Positions 1 to 8,205 of a stretch of DNA of 64,000 nt are shown in pieces. Position numbers and translations under genes: made by a program. The stretch's first letter is position 1. Every line of letters starts with the position of its first letter. Source of the DNA: Pedobacter sp. BS3 (GTDB lineage Bacteria > Bacteroidota > Bacteroidia > Sphingobacteriales > Sphingobacteriaceae). The stretch covers positions 496,001 through 560,000 of the forward strand of contig NZ_VTRT01000003.1 in assembly GCF_008274585.1 (NCBI RefSeq), in the 5' to 3' direction. Under the pieces are notes generated by a model. That model ran no database searches. It had not been told where the DNA came from and saw only the letters and a list, made by a program, of their open reading frames with translations.

Positions 1-2
1 CA

Positions 3-188
3 CCAGGCATTACAGGTTCTTTCATTTATCTCAATGGAAATCCCGACTTGCAAAATGTTTTAAACAGAGTTGAAAAAGCCGGAGGGAAAATTTCAATGCC
101 TAAAACATTTATTGATGAAAACACTGGCTACATGGCTTTCATCAACGACACCGAAGGAAACAATATCGGACTTCATTCAAACAACTAA
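3..188 (+). CDS. VOC-family (glyoxalase/bleomycin-resistance fold) protein, 3' part
   Basis: An open frame enters from the left edge and stops at TAA 186-188. The last 61 residues match the end of a VOC protein: a central strand (GSFIYLNG), a helix with AGGKI, and the closing FINDTEGNNIGLHSN strand, which is almost the same ending as the complete VOC protein at 1971. VOC proteins bind a metal or small substrate at a paired beta-alpha-beta fold; the substrate here is unknown. The next gene starts 3 bases later, so the two are probably co-transcribed. The start lies outside the window. Confidence 0.85.
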   Translation, partial: PGITGSFIYLNGNPDLQNVLNRVEKAGGKISMPKTFIDENTGYMAFINDTEGNNIGLHSNN

Positions 189-191
189 ACA

Positions 192-617
192 ATGAAAGCA
201 AAATTAATTTTACGCATCGCATCAGTTATCATGTTCCTTCATCTTTTAGGACACATGGTAGGAGCAACAACATGGAAAACCAATCCTGATGCGACAGTTC
301 AGGAAACAATAAAAGGAATGACAGAACATTCATTCGTGTTCATGGGTGCAAAACAAACTCTTGCGGGACACCATGAAGGATATGGTTATGCAGGTGCATT
401 GGCATTACTCTTTTTCTCAATAATTCTTTGGATTATTTCAAATGCTGACGCCCAGACAAAATCAATAAGCAGTAAAATTGTTCTTGTTCTTTCCACCATT
501 CTTCTTCTTTGGGGCATTGACGAGTTAATATATTTCTTTCCTTTTGCAGCAGCTTTCAGTTTAATCTCAAGCGTGTTGGGTTTTTATTCGCTGACACTTT
601 TGAAGAAACTGCAATAA
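192..617 (+). CDS. Small integral membrane protein, unknown function
   Basis: 141 residues with a hydrophobic N-terminal helix (about 4-22, with a conserved-looking HLLGHM) and further membrane helices near 66-84 and 95-135, giving three or four passes. A loop with TEHSFVFMGAKQTLAGHHEGYGY lies between helices one and two. This resembles small LIC_13387-like membrane proteins of Bacteroidota, but the function is unknown. It follows the partial VOC gene by 3 bases and is the last gene before the first attC-like site, so it closes a cassette that began left of the window. Confidence 0.75.
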   Translation: MKAKLILRIASVIMFLHLLGHMVGATTWKTNPDATVQETIKGMTEHSFVFMGAKQTLAGHHEGYGYAGALALLFFSIILWIISNADAQTKSISSKIVLVLSTILLLWGIDELIYFFPFAAAFSLISSVLGFYSLTLLKKLQ

Positions 618-720
618 GTATTACACGACAAAATTTTGAGGGTAGCAGACAAATCTGTTACACTTTTTATTTACTTTGTGCTGATATGAAACGACACATC
701 TTTGGACGAACAGTAGCACA

Positions 721-857
721 TGCCGCTAACATGGGCTTAGCGATAGCGGGCGGACTGTGCGTAATTGAACGGTTGTGCTTTCTATTTACATTTGTGCTTG
801 CCAACAGTTTGGTGCTTCTAAATGCCCGCCATCGCCAAGCCCCGAACCGTTGGCAGC
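721..857 (+). repeat. attC-like site 1
   Basis: The gap 618-1074 holds this structure and the araC promoter region. The left box GCCGCTAAC ends at 730. The arms GGGCTTAGCGATAGCGGGC (733-751) and GCCCGCCATCGCCAAGCCC (824-842) pair at 17 of 19 positions. The right box GTTGGCAGC is at 849-857. The loop of about 70 bases contains a TTG (765-767) and TACATTTG (787-794) spaced 19 bases apart, which fits a Bacteroidota promoter reading toward the araC gene. The right box is an exact complement of the left box of site 2. Confidence 0.75.
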
Positions 858-1074
858 AAGGCTAAACGACCGCACAGCCCGACACTCGTAAAGTCATCGG
901 TGGACTGTCTTTGACTGTCTTTATTTGGCTGACACAACTACATTTCAACATTCGTTCTTTTATCAACTTTTGCCGTAAGACAGTCCTTCGCTGACTTTTA
1001 GAAAATTATCACGGACAGACAATCATTCAGACTTATAGCCAACACTTCAAAATGCGTATATTAGCAGACAGAAA

Positions 1075-1899
1075 ATGCAAATACAATTTCAACATATTGA
1101 ACCTCATTCGCTACTCAAAAACTACATTGAAAAAATGTGGTTGTTTAAAAGTAGCGGACGAATGCCAATAGACGATATGAAATTGGTTGTGCCGAACGGA
1201 AATCTTAAACTCACTATTTCATACCAAAACGGAATTGTCGCTAATGTGAACGGACAAACTTTTTCGTCAAAAGAACACGAAATTACTTTGACGGGTTTGA
1301 TTGATGTGCCTGTGATTTTAGACACTGCAAAAGACATTGCAACAGAAACTATCGGCATTGAATTTAATCCGCAAGGTGTGTATCGATTTTTTCATTTCAA
1401 CCTGAACGAAATTAAAAATCAAATTTATTCGTTGGAAGATTTATTGGGCAAAACAGGTAAGCAATTAACCGAACAAATTGCCGACACAATTTCTGTTCAA
1501 CAAAAAATTTCTGTGATACAACAATTTTTGCTCAATCAACTTTTGTTGAACAATGAGGATTTAATTTTTGAGTATTGCGTAGAGAAAATAAATGCTTCAA
1601 AAGGAAAAATAACGATTAAAGAATTAGAAAAGAAAACAGGTTACAGCAGTCGTTGGCTGAATATGAAATTCAATGAAAAGTTAGGCGTAAGCCCGAAAAA
1701 CTTATCTTCTATCATTCGCTTCAAACAATACTATCAATTGTTCATTAGCGGAAATGAAAAATCTTTTTTCAAAAATGATTTTTACGAGTTGTATTACGAC
1801 CAATCTCATTTCATTAAAGACTTCAAACGCTTTACAGGATTAGCCCCCACGAAATTTGAAAATCAAATAAACGATTTCGGCAAAAGCTATTACCGGTAA
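1075..1899 (+). CDS. AraC-family transcriptional regulator
   Basis: 274 residues. The first 150 form a ligand-sensing domain of the DUF6597 kind, starting HIEPHSLLKNYIEKMW and containing VVPNGNLKL. The C-terminal third is an AraC double helix-turn-helix: ITIKELEKKTGYSSRWLNMKFNEKLGVSPK followed by YYDQSHFIKDFKRFTGLAPTKF. Such proteins activate neighbouring genes on sensing a small molecule. It leads a block of four same-strand genes (VOC, START-like, YciI), so these are likely targets. An inverted pair GGACTGTCTT (902-911) and AAGACAGTCC (976-985) lies upstream and could be an operator. All four genes lie between attC-like sites 1 and 2. Confidence 0.9.
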   Translation: MQIQFQHIEPHSLLKNYIEKMWLFKSSGRMPIDDMKLVVPNGNLKLTISYQNGIVANVNGQTFSSKEHEITLTGLIDVPVILDTAKDIATETIGIEFNPQGVYRFFHFNLNEIKNQIYSLEDLLGKTGKQLTEQIADTISVQQKISVIQQFLLNQLLLNNEDLIFEYCVEKINASKGKITIKELEKKTGYSSRWLNMKFNEKLGVSPKNLSSIIRFKQYYQLFISGNEKSFFKNDFYELYYDQSHFIKDFKRFTGLAPTKFENQINDFGKSYYR

Positions 1900-1970
1900 C
1901 ACTTCCGATTTTTACAATGCTGTGTTCATAATGTTGTCCATTTTTGCACTCAAAATAAAACGAGTAAAAA

Positions 1971-2342
1971 ATGGCAAATGCAATTACTTGGGTAGAAATT
2001 CCCGTAAAAGATTTCGAGAGAGCAAAAAAGTTTTACGAAACTATTCTCAAAACAAAAATTCAACCAATCCCAACACCGAGAGGAAAATGGGGAAGTTTCC
2101 CTTTTGAAATGGGTGAAGTAAATGGCGGTGCAGCAATTGTTGAAGGCAAAGGCTACGAGCCATCAACAAAAGGTTCTCTTGTGTATTTAAGCGGTGGACA
2201 AGATTTAAGCAAACCGCTTTCAAGAGTAGAAGAAGCAGGTGGTAAAATAATTTTACCTAAAACCGAAAATGGCGGTTTTGGCTTCATTGCTTTGTTCACC
2301 GACACAGAGGGGAATAAAATTGGGTTTCATTCACAAAAATAA
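1971..2342 (+). CDS. VOC-family protein
   Basis: 123 residues, the full length of a single-domain VOC protein. It opens with the standard first strand (ANAITWVEIPVKDFERAKKFYETIL) and closes with FIALFTDTEGNKIGFHSQK, giving two beta-alpha-beta-beta-beta halves. VOC members include glyoxalases, dioxygenases and drug-binding proteins; the reaction here cannot be read from sequence. The chosen ATG follows the short spacer after araC. The START-like gene begins 12 bases after the stop, indicating one transcript. Its C-terminus closely resembles the partial VOC protein at the window start, suggesting paralogous cargo. Confidence 0.9.
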   Translation: MANAITWVEIPVKDFERAKKFYETILKTKIQPIPTPRGKWGSFPFEMGEVNGGAAIVEGKGYEPSTKGSLVYLSGGQDLSKPLSRVEEAGGKIILPKTENGGFGFIALFTDTEGNKIGFHSQK

Positions 2343-2354
2343 AAAGAACATCAA

Positions 2355-2786
2355 ATGGAAAATAAAAGTTTTACAGCAACCATAGAAGTTGCAAAATCGG
2401 CAAAAGAAGTGTTTGAAGGCATTTGCAAAGTAAATGAATGGTGGGGGCACATTGAAGGAAAAACAGAAAAACTAAATGATGTGTTTCGTTATTTACCTAA
2501 TGACACTTGGGTAAATTTCAAAATCACAGAATGTAACGACAATAAAATTGTTTGGCACGTTACCGATTGTTTTTTGCATTGGCAAAACAATAAAACGGAA
2601 TGGACAAACACCGATGTAATTTTTGAAATTGTAGAAACCGGCAATTCAACACAAATCAATTTCACACACATTGGTTTAGTTCCCGAAGTTGAATGTTATG
2701 AAAATTGCAGTAAAGGTTGGACACATTATATTAAAATCAGTTTACAGCAATTCTTAACCACAGGCAAAGGACAACTGACAAAATAA
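2355..2786 (+). CDS. SRPBCC (START/AHSA1-like) domain protein
   Basis: 143 residues in one SRPBCC fold: an opening strand with ATIEVAKSAKEVFEGI, a central WWGHIEGKTEKLNDVFRY segment, IVWHVTDCFLHW, and a C-terminal helix (CSKGWTHYIKISLQQFL). The fold makes a deep hydrophobic pocket for lipids, polyketides or other ligands; AHSA1 members can also bind Hsp90. It sits between the VOC and YciI genes in the AraC block, a grouping often seen in Bacteroidota as small detoxification or stress modules. The ligand is unknown. Confidence 0.85.
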   Translation: MENKSFTATIEVAKSAKEVFEGICKVNEWWGHIEGKTEKLNDVFRYLPNDTWVNFKITECNDNKIVWHVTDCFLHWQNNKTEWTNTDVIFEIVETGNSTQINFTHIGLVPEVECYENCSKGWTHYIKISLQQFLTTGKGQLTK

Positions 2787-2827
2787 TTCTCTAATTTTGT
2801 GCATTAGAAATATCAACACCATAAAAG

Positions 2828-3091
2828 ATGAAAGCGGTAGTAATTGGCGAAAGTTCGGGTGCAACAATGGAGCAAATTATGTTGGTTTATCCACGACATA
2901 AAATTGTTGTGGACAAGTATATTCAAAGAGGCGAAGTGATTGGGATTGGACCTTTTACTGACAGAGGAAATATGGCAATTTTCAGAACCCGAGAAGCAGC
3001 CGAACAGTTTGTAACCGAAGACCCTTTTATTTTGGAAGGACTTGTAAAATCTTATGCTATCAGAGATTGGGGCGACAATTTATTGGCTTGA
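2828..3091 (+). CDS. YciI-family protein
   Basis: 87 residues with the YciI pattern: a short N-terminal strand, a MEQIMLVYPRHK helix, the GEVIGIGPFTDRGNMAIFRT core with the family's conserved G and F/D residues, then REAAEQFVTEDPFILEGLVKSYAIRDW. YciI proteins have a ferredoxin-like fold with a His/Asp pair and are thought to be small hydrolytic or dehalogenase-like enzymes; few are tested. It is the last gene of the AraC-led block and ends 36 bases before attC-like site 2. Confidence 0.85.
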   Translation: MKAVVIGESSGATMEQIMLVYPRHKIVVDKYIQRGEVIGIGPFTDRGNMAIFRTREAAEQFVTEDPFILEGLVKSYAIRDWGDNLLA

Positions 3092-3127
3092 CAAAATGAT
3101 AAACAAAACAGACGAATTAAAAGCCCA

Positions 3128-3266
3128 GCTGCCAACATCGGTTTGGCGTTATGGCGGCTGACGAACAAAAGCTCAACGGAAGTAATTCTATTGAGCTTTT
3201 GTGCTAAATTTGTGCTGACGGTTTTCAAATGCCGCCACAAACGCCAAGCCGTTGACCGTTGTGTAC
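3128..3266 (+). repeat. attC-like site 2
   Basis: The left box GCTGCCAAC (3128-3136) is the exact complement of the right box of site 1. The arms at 3139-3158 (CGGTTTGGCGTTATGGCGGC) and 3231-3251 form a long imperfect stem. The right box GTTGTGTAC is at 3258-3266. The loop holds a nested perfect inverted repeat, ACAAAAGCTCAA with TTGAGCTTTTGT, and a -7-like box TAAATTTG (3205-3212) followed by TGCTGAC. Confidence 0.75.
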
Positions 3267-3283
3267 TATGTCTACCAATAAAC

Positions 3284-3892
3284 ATGAATAGTTTAGCAAA
3301 GAATAAATATGACCTAATTTATAAATCAATGGGATTTGAACGTTCCGAACTTTTCGAATTAATAAAACAGGAATTCAACCCACGTTCAGTAATTTATCCG
3401 GGATGTTCTGTCCATATCACACCTTCATTTTATTTTAACCATGTCGTTTACATTGATAAAAATCAAATAGCGTCGGATTTTTTTGCCAACGCTGATATGG
3501 TTACAGATTTGATTAATAAAAACAAGAGATACAAAGAAACGTCATATTGGAAATTTATACCTAAAGACTTTAAAATTGATCTGGGATTGAGATATGCTTC
3601 ATTCGACTTGTTGCTGTCCTTGTTTGCTGGAAAACTGATAGATTATTGTGAGCAATACATAAAGCCAGGTGGTCTAATTTTAACAAGTAGTTTATTTTCT
3701 GATAATGAATCGATTAAAGAAAAAGATAATTTCGTGTTAATAGGTTTAATCAAACGAAAAAAGCACAAATATTTTATTGATTCTAATAGTAGCTTATCAA
3801 AATCGAAAAAATCAAAACTCCAACAAAAAAATAATGGATTAGAGTATATTGACAATGAGTGTTATTATCTATATCGAAAAATGAATAAATAA
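3284..3892 (+). CDS. Uncharacterised protein, weak methyltransferase-like pattern
   Basis: 202 residues from the ATG at 3284; a longer frame upstream runs through attC-like site 2 and is not credible as coding. The N-terminal half contains PRSVIYPGCSVHITPSFYF then HVVYIDKN, and later KPGGLILTSS. These are in the order of motif I, motif II and the post-motif strand of class I SAM-dependent methyltransferases, but the glycine loop is poor, so binding of SAM is doubtful. The C-terminus is lysine and serine rich (SKSKKSKLQQK). It is the first gene of the cassette between sites 2 and 3. I do not recognise the family. Confidence 0.65.
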   Translation: MNSLAKNKYDLIYKSMGFERSELFELIKQEFNPRSVIYPGCSVHITPSFYFNHVVYIDKNQIASDFFANADMVTDLINKNKRYKETSYWKFIPKDFKIDLGLRYASFDLLLSLFAGKLIDYCEQYIKPGGLILTSSLFSDNESIKEKDNFVLIGLIKRKKHKYFIDSNSSLSKSKKSKLQQKNNGLEYIDNECYYLYRKMNK

Positions 3893-3955
3893 TGTGCACA
3901 AAATACGATTCCAGCAATATAGTAGCGAAAACGAACAATTATATACTTTGTATCA

Positions 3956-4390
3956 ATGAAAAGAATAGAAACAGAAATAATTTTAAATGCCGAGCCAACT
4001 AAGGTTTGGCAAGCTTTAACCGATTTTGAATCTTATGAAAAATGGTGTTCCTCTATTAAGTTCATTGAGGGTAAACCCAAACTGAATGAAATTGTAAAAA
4101 TGGAAACCGTCACACCAGACGGTTCGGGAAAAACATATATAGGAAAAGGCAAGATTGTTGAATTAATACCTTTTAAATCATTAAAATGGAGAGGTGGAAT
4201 TGTAGGTATTTTAGTCGGGCTTCATTTTTGGCATCTTGAACCAATTGAAAATAATAAAACAAGGCTCATTCAAGGAGAAGATTTTTATGGACTTTATCCA
4301 TTTTTTGCAGGGAGAAAAAAGATTCAATCATTCAAACCATTTTATGAAAATATAAATCTTGAACTAAAGGAATATCTTTCTAAAATTTAG
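3956..4390 (+). CDS. SRPBCC-family (polyketide cyclase/START-like) protein
   Basis: 144 residues of one START-like domain: RIETEIILNAEPTKVWQALTDFESYEKWCSSI at the front, the central KIVELIPFKSLKWRGG strand pair, and a C-terminal helix after HFWHLEPIENNKTRLIQGEDF. This is the common SRPBCC family with a ligand-binding cavity; the ligand is unknown. It differs from the AHSA1-like protein at 2355 in the W(x)ALTDF and GxxVGLHFWHLE motifs. It shares a cassette with the unknown gene at 3284 and ends 55 bases before attC-like site 3. Confidence 0.85.
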   Translation: MKRIETEIILNAEPTKVWQALTDFESYEKWCSSIKFIEGKPKLNEIVKMETVTPDGSGKTYIGKGKIVELIPFKSLKWRGGIVGILVGLHFWHLEPIENNKTRLIQGEDFYGLYPFFAGRKKIQSFKPFYENINLELKEYLSKI

Positions 4391-4445
4391 CCGAAACAAC
4401 CCTTAGATATAATAAGTTAATGATAACGCAAAATTAAAAAACACA

Positions 4446-4537
4446 GCACACAACATCGCATTAGCAAAATGGCGGGGAAACGGTTAAGTTGAAAGTTTCT
4501 GCATTTTTTGCCGCCGAATGCGTTTCCCGTTGGCGGT
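4446..4537 (+). repeat. attC-like site 3
   Basis: The left box GCACACAAC (4446-4454) complements the right box of site 2 at 8 of 9 positions. The stem pairs GCATT (4458-4462) and GGCGG (4471-4475) with CCGCCGAATGC (4511-4521), leaving unpaired bases on the left arm. The right box GTTGGCGGT starts at 4529. The site lies in a 199-base gap between convergent genes (SRPBCC on plus, Fur on minus). Confidence 0.7.
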
Positions 4538-4589
4538 AATGGTAAAACGACCGTGCTAAATTCAAATTTTCGGCTGACAAAGAACAGAT

Positions 4590-4964
4590 TTACGAACAGT
4601 CCTTACAAATTCCCGTAAGAACACAATTTATATTTTCTACATTGTAACCATTCGGCACGGAAAAATGAACAGCTTCGGGAAGACATTCAATCGTTTCACA
4701 TTTGGTACAGCGAAAATGAAAATGATTAACAGGCATTGCTTTTTCATCACATTTGATACATACGGCAAAATATTGTTTTCCGTCTTCGGCTACAATTTTG
4801 TGTACCATTCCGTCTTCACAAAAACGGTTTAAAACCCTGTAGATAGTAGCTCTGTCAATTTCTAAATCTAATTTTTGTTCGATAGCATCACGGCTCATCG
4901 CTTTTCCTGTATTCATCAATAAATCTAAAACAGCTTCTTTTGACGGTGTATTTCTACGTTTCAT
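4590..4964 (-). CDS. Fur-family metalloregulator
   Basis: 124 residues. The N-terminal winged helix includes TPSKEAVLDLLMNTGKAMSRDAIEQKL and DRATIYRVLNRFCEDG, the Fur recognition helix region. Metal-site residues follow: NHFHFRCTKC and a closing GICKDC, giving two Cys pairs and a His cluster. Fur relatives (Fur, Zur, PerR) repress genes when metal-loaded or unoxidised; which metal is sensed is not certain. It is divergent from the flavoprotein at 5070, and the 105-base gap between them holds two perfect palindromes, so both genes are likely controlled by it. It is the only minus-strand gene in the array. Confidence 0.9.
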   Translation of the reverse strand: MKRRNTPSKEAVLDLLMNTGKAMSRDAIEQKLDLEIDRATIYRVLNRFCEDGMVHKIVAEDGKQYFAVCIKCDEKAMPVNHFHFRCTKCETIECLPEAVHFSVPNGYNVENINCVLTGICKDCS

Positions 4965-4985
4965 CTCTACTCTTTTTCTTTTGCA

Positions 4986-5014
4986 AATTTAATGCGAATA
5001 ATTTGCATTAAATT
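4986..5014. promoter_or_regulatory. Palindrome 1 in the fur/flavoprotein divergent promoter
   Basis: AATTTAATGC (4986-4995) and GCATTAAATT (5005-5014) are perfect 10-base inverted repeats around a 9-base AT spacer. The pair lies next to the fur start and overlaps the second palindrome by three bases. It is a plausible operator for fur autoregulation. Confidence 0.5.
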
Positions 5015-5036
5015 ATTGCGACATTGTCGCAATAAT
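5012..5036. promoter_or_regulatory. Perfect 25-bp palindrome, probable Fur-family operator
   Basis: Positions 5012-5036 form a perfect palindrome with 12-base arms around one central T (half-site ATTATTGCGACA). It lies just upstream of a TATCTTTG -7 box (5048-5055) for the flavoprotein gene, so a bound repressor would block that promoter. Size and symmetry fit a Fur-family operator; the assignment rests on its position beside the fur gene. Confidence 0.65.
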
Positions 5037-5069
5037 AAAAATCTTCTTATCTTTGCCCAAAAATAGATA

Positions 5070-6071
5070 ATGACAAGACGAGAAATCATAAAACAAGGCG
5101 GACTTGCCTTAACCGCATTGGCATTGCCTTTTCCATTAACAGCATTTACAAAATTCAATCGTATGACAGACAATAAAAATTTTGACGTAATCATCATTGG
5201 TGGAAGTTACGCAGGACTTTCATCAGCAATGGCATTGGGACGAGCATTGCGAAATGTTTTAATCATTGACAGCGGTTTGCCTTGCAACCGACAAACACCA
5301 CATTCGCACAACTTCATTACGCAAGACGGAGTAAAACCAAGTGAGATAGCAGAAAAAGCCAAAACACAAGTTTTGAAATATGAAACCGTAAAATTTCACA
5401 ATGACCTTGCTGTTAGCGGAAAGAAAACCGAAAACGGTTTTAGTATCACAACAAAAACAGGCGAAGAATTTACAGCTAAAAAACTCGTTTTTGCAACAGG
5501 CGTAAAAGACACAATGCCCGACATCAAAGGTTTTTCTGAATGTTGGGGTATTTCGGTAATTCATTGTCCGTATTGTCACGGTTACGAAGTGAAAAATGAA
5601 AAAACAGGAATTTTAGCCAACGGAAACTTTGCCTATCACTATGCACAGTTAGTCAGAAACCTTACAAAAGACCTGACCATTTTTACCAATGGTAAAGCCG
5701 AATTTACACCTGAACAAAAAGGCAAATTTGCCAAACACAATATTCCAATAATCGAAAAAGAAATTGCTTATCTCAATCACAAAAACGGCTATCTGAAACA
5801 AATTATTTTCAAAGACAATTCAACTTTTGACCTTAAAGCAATTTATTCACGACCTGCATTTGAACAGCATTGCAAAATTCCCGAAACCTTGGGTTGTGAG
5901 CTTACAGAACAAGGACACATAAAAGTAGATATGTTCCAAAAAGCAACTGTAAATGGTATTTTTGCTTGTGGCGACAATGCAAGTCCAATGCGTTCGGTAG
6001 CTTATGCTGTATCCACAGGAAACATTGCAGGTTCGATGACAAACAACGCACTTACAGAAGAAGAATTTTAA
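5070..6071 (+). CDS. Thioredoxin-reductase-like FAD/NAD(P) oxidoreductase
   Basis: 333 residues. After a hydrophobic N-terminus that starts MTRREIIKQGG and resembles a weak Tat-type leader, the FAD site DVIIIGGSYAGLSSA begins near residue 39. A redox pair CPYC sits in HCPYCHGYE near 168-176, where low-molecular-weight thioredoxin reductases carry CxxC. The C-terminal FAD motif GIFACGDNASP is near 300. Members include thioredoxin reductases and dithiol oxidases such as GliT; the NADPH loop is weak (GILANGNFAYH instead of GxGxxA). The divergent Fur-type regulator suggests control by metal or peroxide. Confidence 0.85.
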   Translation: MTRREIIKQGGLALTALALPFPLTAFTKFNRMTDNKNFDVIIIGGSYAGLSSAMALGRALRNVLIIDSGLPCNRQTPHSHNFITQDGVKPSEIAEKAKTQVLKYETVKFHNDLAVSGKKTENGFSITTKTGEEFTAKKLVFATGVKDTMPDIKGFSECWGISVIHCPYCHGYEVKNEKTGILANGNFAYHYAQLVRNLTKDLTIFTNGKAEFTPEQKGKFAKHNIPIIEKEIAYLNHKNGYLKQIIFKDNSTFDLKAIYSRPAFEQHCKIPETLGCELTEQGHIKVDMFQKATVNGIFACGDNASPMRSVAYAVSTGNIAGSMTNNALTEEEF

Positions 6072-6084
6072 CGGAAGAAAACCA

Positions 6085-6228
6085 CATACCACCAGCAAGG
6101 GTTTTGTAAAATGGCGGGGTAACGGCTTCGATTGAAACTTTTTTGCTAATTTTGAAGTCGGTACTTCGATTAAAAATTAGTGCTAATAATCCGCCACTTC
6201 ACAAAGCCCTGATCCGTTACAGGCAATG
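6085..6228 (+). repeat. attC-like site 4
   Basis: The left box region 6085-6096 matches the complement of the site 3 right box at 10 of 13 columns, but its core ends AGC instead of AAC. Long arms at 6096-6117 and 6191-6211 pair almost fully. The right box GTTACAGGCAATG (6216-6228) complements the left box of site 5. The loop has nested inverted repeats (CTAATTTT with AAAATTAG) and a -7-like TAATTTTG (6147-6154). Confidence 0.7.
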
Positions 6229-6251
6229 TTAACGAACCGCCCTAACACTAT

Positions 6252-6270
6252 TTGCCAAATGACAAATTTC
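6252..6270 (+). promoter_or_regulatory. Crp-type operator upstream of the Crp/Fnr gene
   Basis: The bases TTGCCAAATGACAAAT (6252-6267) share the frame GCCAnnTGACAAAT with the palindrome before the reductase gene (6882-6896). A TAACTTTG -7 box (6288-6295) follows, only 4 bases before the ATG, so the transcript would be nearly leaderless or the true start lies slightly downstream. Autoregulation is inferred. Confidence 0.5.
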
Positions 6271-6299
6271 CGATAGACAACAATTTCTAACTTTGCTAA

Positions 6300-6869
6300 A
6301 TGAAAGAATTTATCGAATATGTGTTGCAATACGGCAATTTAAACAAGCAACAAATTGACCTCATTACCAGCAAAGCGACAGAAATTGAACTTTGCAAAGA
6401 CGATTTTTATTGGGAAGCTGGAAAAACAGTTAGAAAAATCGGATTTCTTACGGACGGTGTTCTTCGTGTTTATTATTACAACAACAAAGGCGAAGAAATT
6501 ACACGCTACTTTATTGACGAAAACCATTTGATTTTATCGGGTAACACGGTTGACGAAGTTTATACACCTTCCGAATATCTATCAGCAATTACCGACTGCA
6601 AAATGGTTGTTTTCTCGAAGCAAGATTGGAAAGAAATTGGCGAAACCATTATCGGTTGGGACGCTATTATTCAAAAAATAATTACCAAGCATCACAGCGA
6701 AAAAATTTCGAGAAGAAGTGAATTGATTTCCCAAGATGCTAAAGAACGTTATCTTGATTTTATGGAGAAATTCCCAACATTGGTAAATCGTGTACCGTTA
6801 TCATTTATTGCTTCATATTTGGGAATTACCCAATCTTCATTAAGCAGAATTAGAAAAAACATTCACTAA
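6300..6869 (+). CDS. Crp/Fnr-family transcriptional regulator
   Basis: 189 residues. A cyclic-nucleotide-binding beta-roll occupies about 25-115 (DFYWEAGKTVRKIGFLTDGVLRVYYYNNKGEE), but the phosphate-binding residues of true cAMP sensors are not evident. A short C-terminal helix-turn-helix ends the protein (VPLSFIASYLGITQSSLSRIRKNIH). This is the compact Bacteroidota Crp type in which the effector is usually unknown. It shares a cassette with the aldo/keto reductase 80 bases downstream, and related operator-like sequences precede both genes. Confidence 0.9.
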   Translation: MKEFIEYVLQYGNLNKQQIDLITSKATEIELCKDDFYWEAGKTVRKIGFLTDGVLRVYYYNNKGEEITRYFIDENHLILSGNTVDEVYTPSEYLSAITDCKMVVFSKQDWKEIGETIIGWDAIIQKIITKHHSEKISRRSELISQDAKERYLDFMEKFPTLVNRVPLSFIASYLGITQSSLSRIRKNIH

Positions 6870-6881
6870 AATCACTTTTTG

Positions 6882-6896
6882 CCATTTGACAAATGG
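6882..6896. promoter_or_regulatory. Crp-type palindromic operator before the aldo/keto reductase
   Basis: CCATTTGACAAATGG is a perfect 7-1-7 palindrome. It lies 54 bases before the reductase ATG and ahead of a CAACCTTTG -7-like box. It shares GCCAnnTGACAAAT with the site upstream of the Crp gene, so one regulator probably binds both. Confidence 0.6.
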
Positions 6897-6925
6897 TTTC
6901 ATTTTTTATTAAGCAACCTTTGTAG

Positions 6926-7924
<999 letters not shown>

Positions 7925-7925
7925 A

Positions 7926-7985
7926 CACTGCCTGTAACAAGGGTAACGGTTGCGCAACCCTGAGAACCGACAGTGCAGCCATTGA
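7926..7985 (+). repeat. attC-like site 5 (short, right box degenerate)
   Basis: The left box CACTGCCTGTAAC (7926-7938) complements the right box of site 4 at 12 of 13 positions. A short stem follows, with GGTTGCGCAACC as a perfect inner palindrome. The expected GTT right box is not clear (GAACCGACAGTGC instead), so the right side may be eroded or the next cassette border lies further on. The 200 bases to the tetR operator hold no recognised gene. Confidence 0.55.
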
Positions 7986-8186
7986 CGAGAGTAAAATTAG
8001 ACATTGAATGACTGTCCTCGTGACGACTTTTATTTGACATCGAGACAAAATTTAAACTTTGGCACTTCTATTTTACGACTGTTTCGGGACAAAGTAATTC
8101 ATTGTATTACGGACTTTATGAACTGCAGGACGACAATTCAAAAGATTACAGCTAACAACCCAACATTTTTTCGTTCCTTTGCATAA

Positions 8187-8200
8187 ATACTAAGCAGTAT
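8187..8200. promoter_or_regulatory. TetR operator 1 (own promoter)
   Basis: ATACTAAGCAGTAT has the dyad ATACT-N4-AGTAT found three times in this cassette and lies 5 bases before the tetR start. A TTCCTTTG -7-like box ends at 8181, so the operator covers the transcription start. Autorepression is inferred. Confidence 0.6.
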
Positions 8201-8205
8201 CTTTT

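Noticed and set aside
721-857. Hairpins as ordinary transcription terminators
   Set aside because: Loops are long (about 70 bases), there is no T run after the right arm, and box complementarity between distant sites is not explained by termination.
3143-3283. N-terminal extension of the protein at 3284
   Set aside because: The extra codons lie in the stem and loop of attC-like site 2 and show no protein-like pattern.
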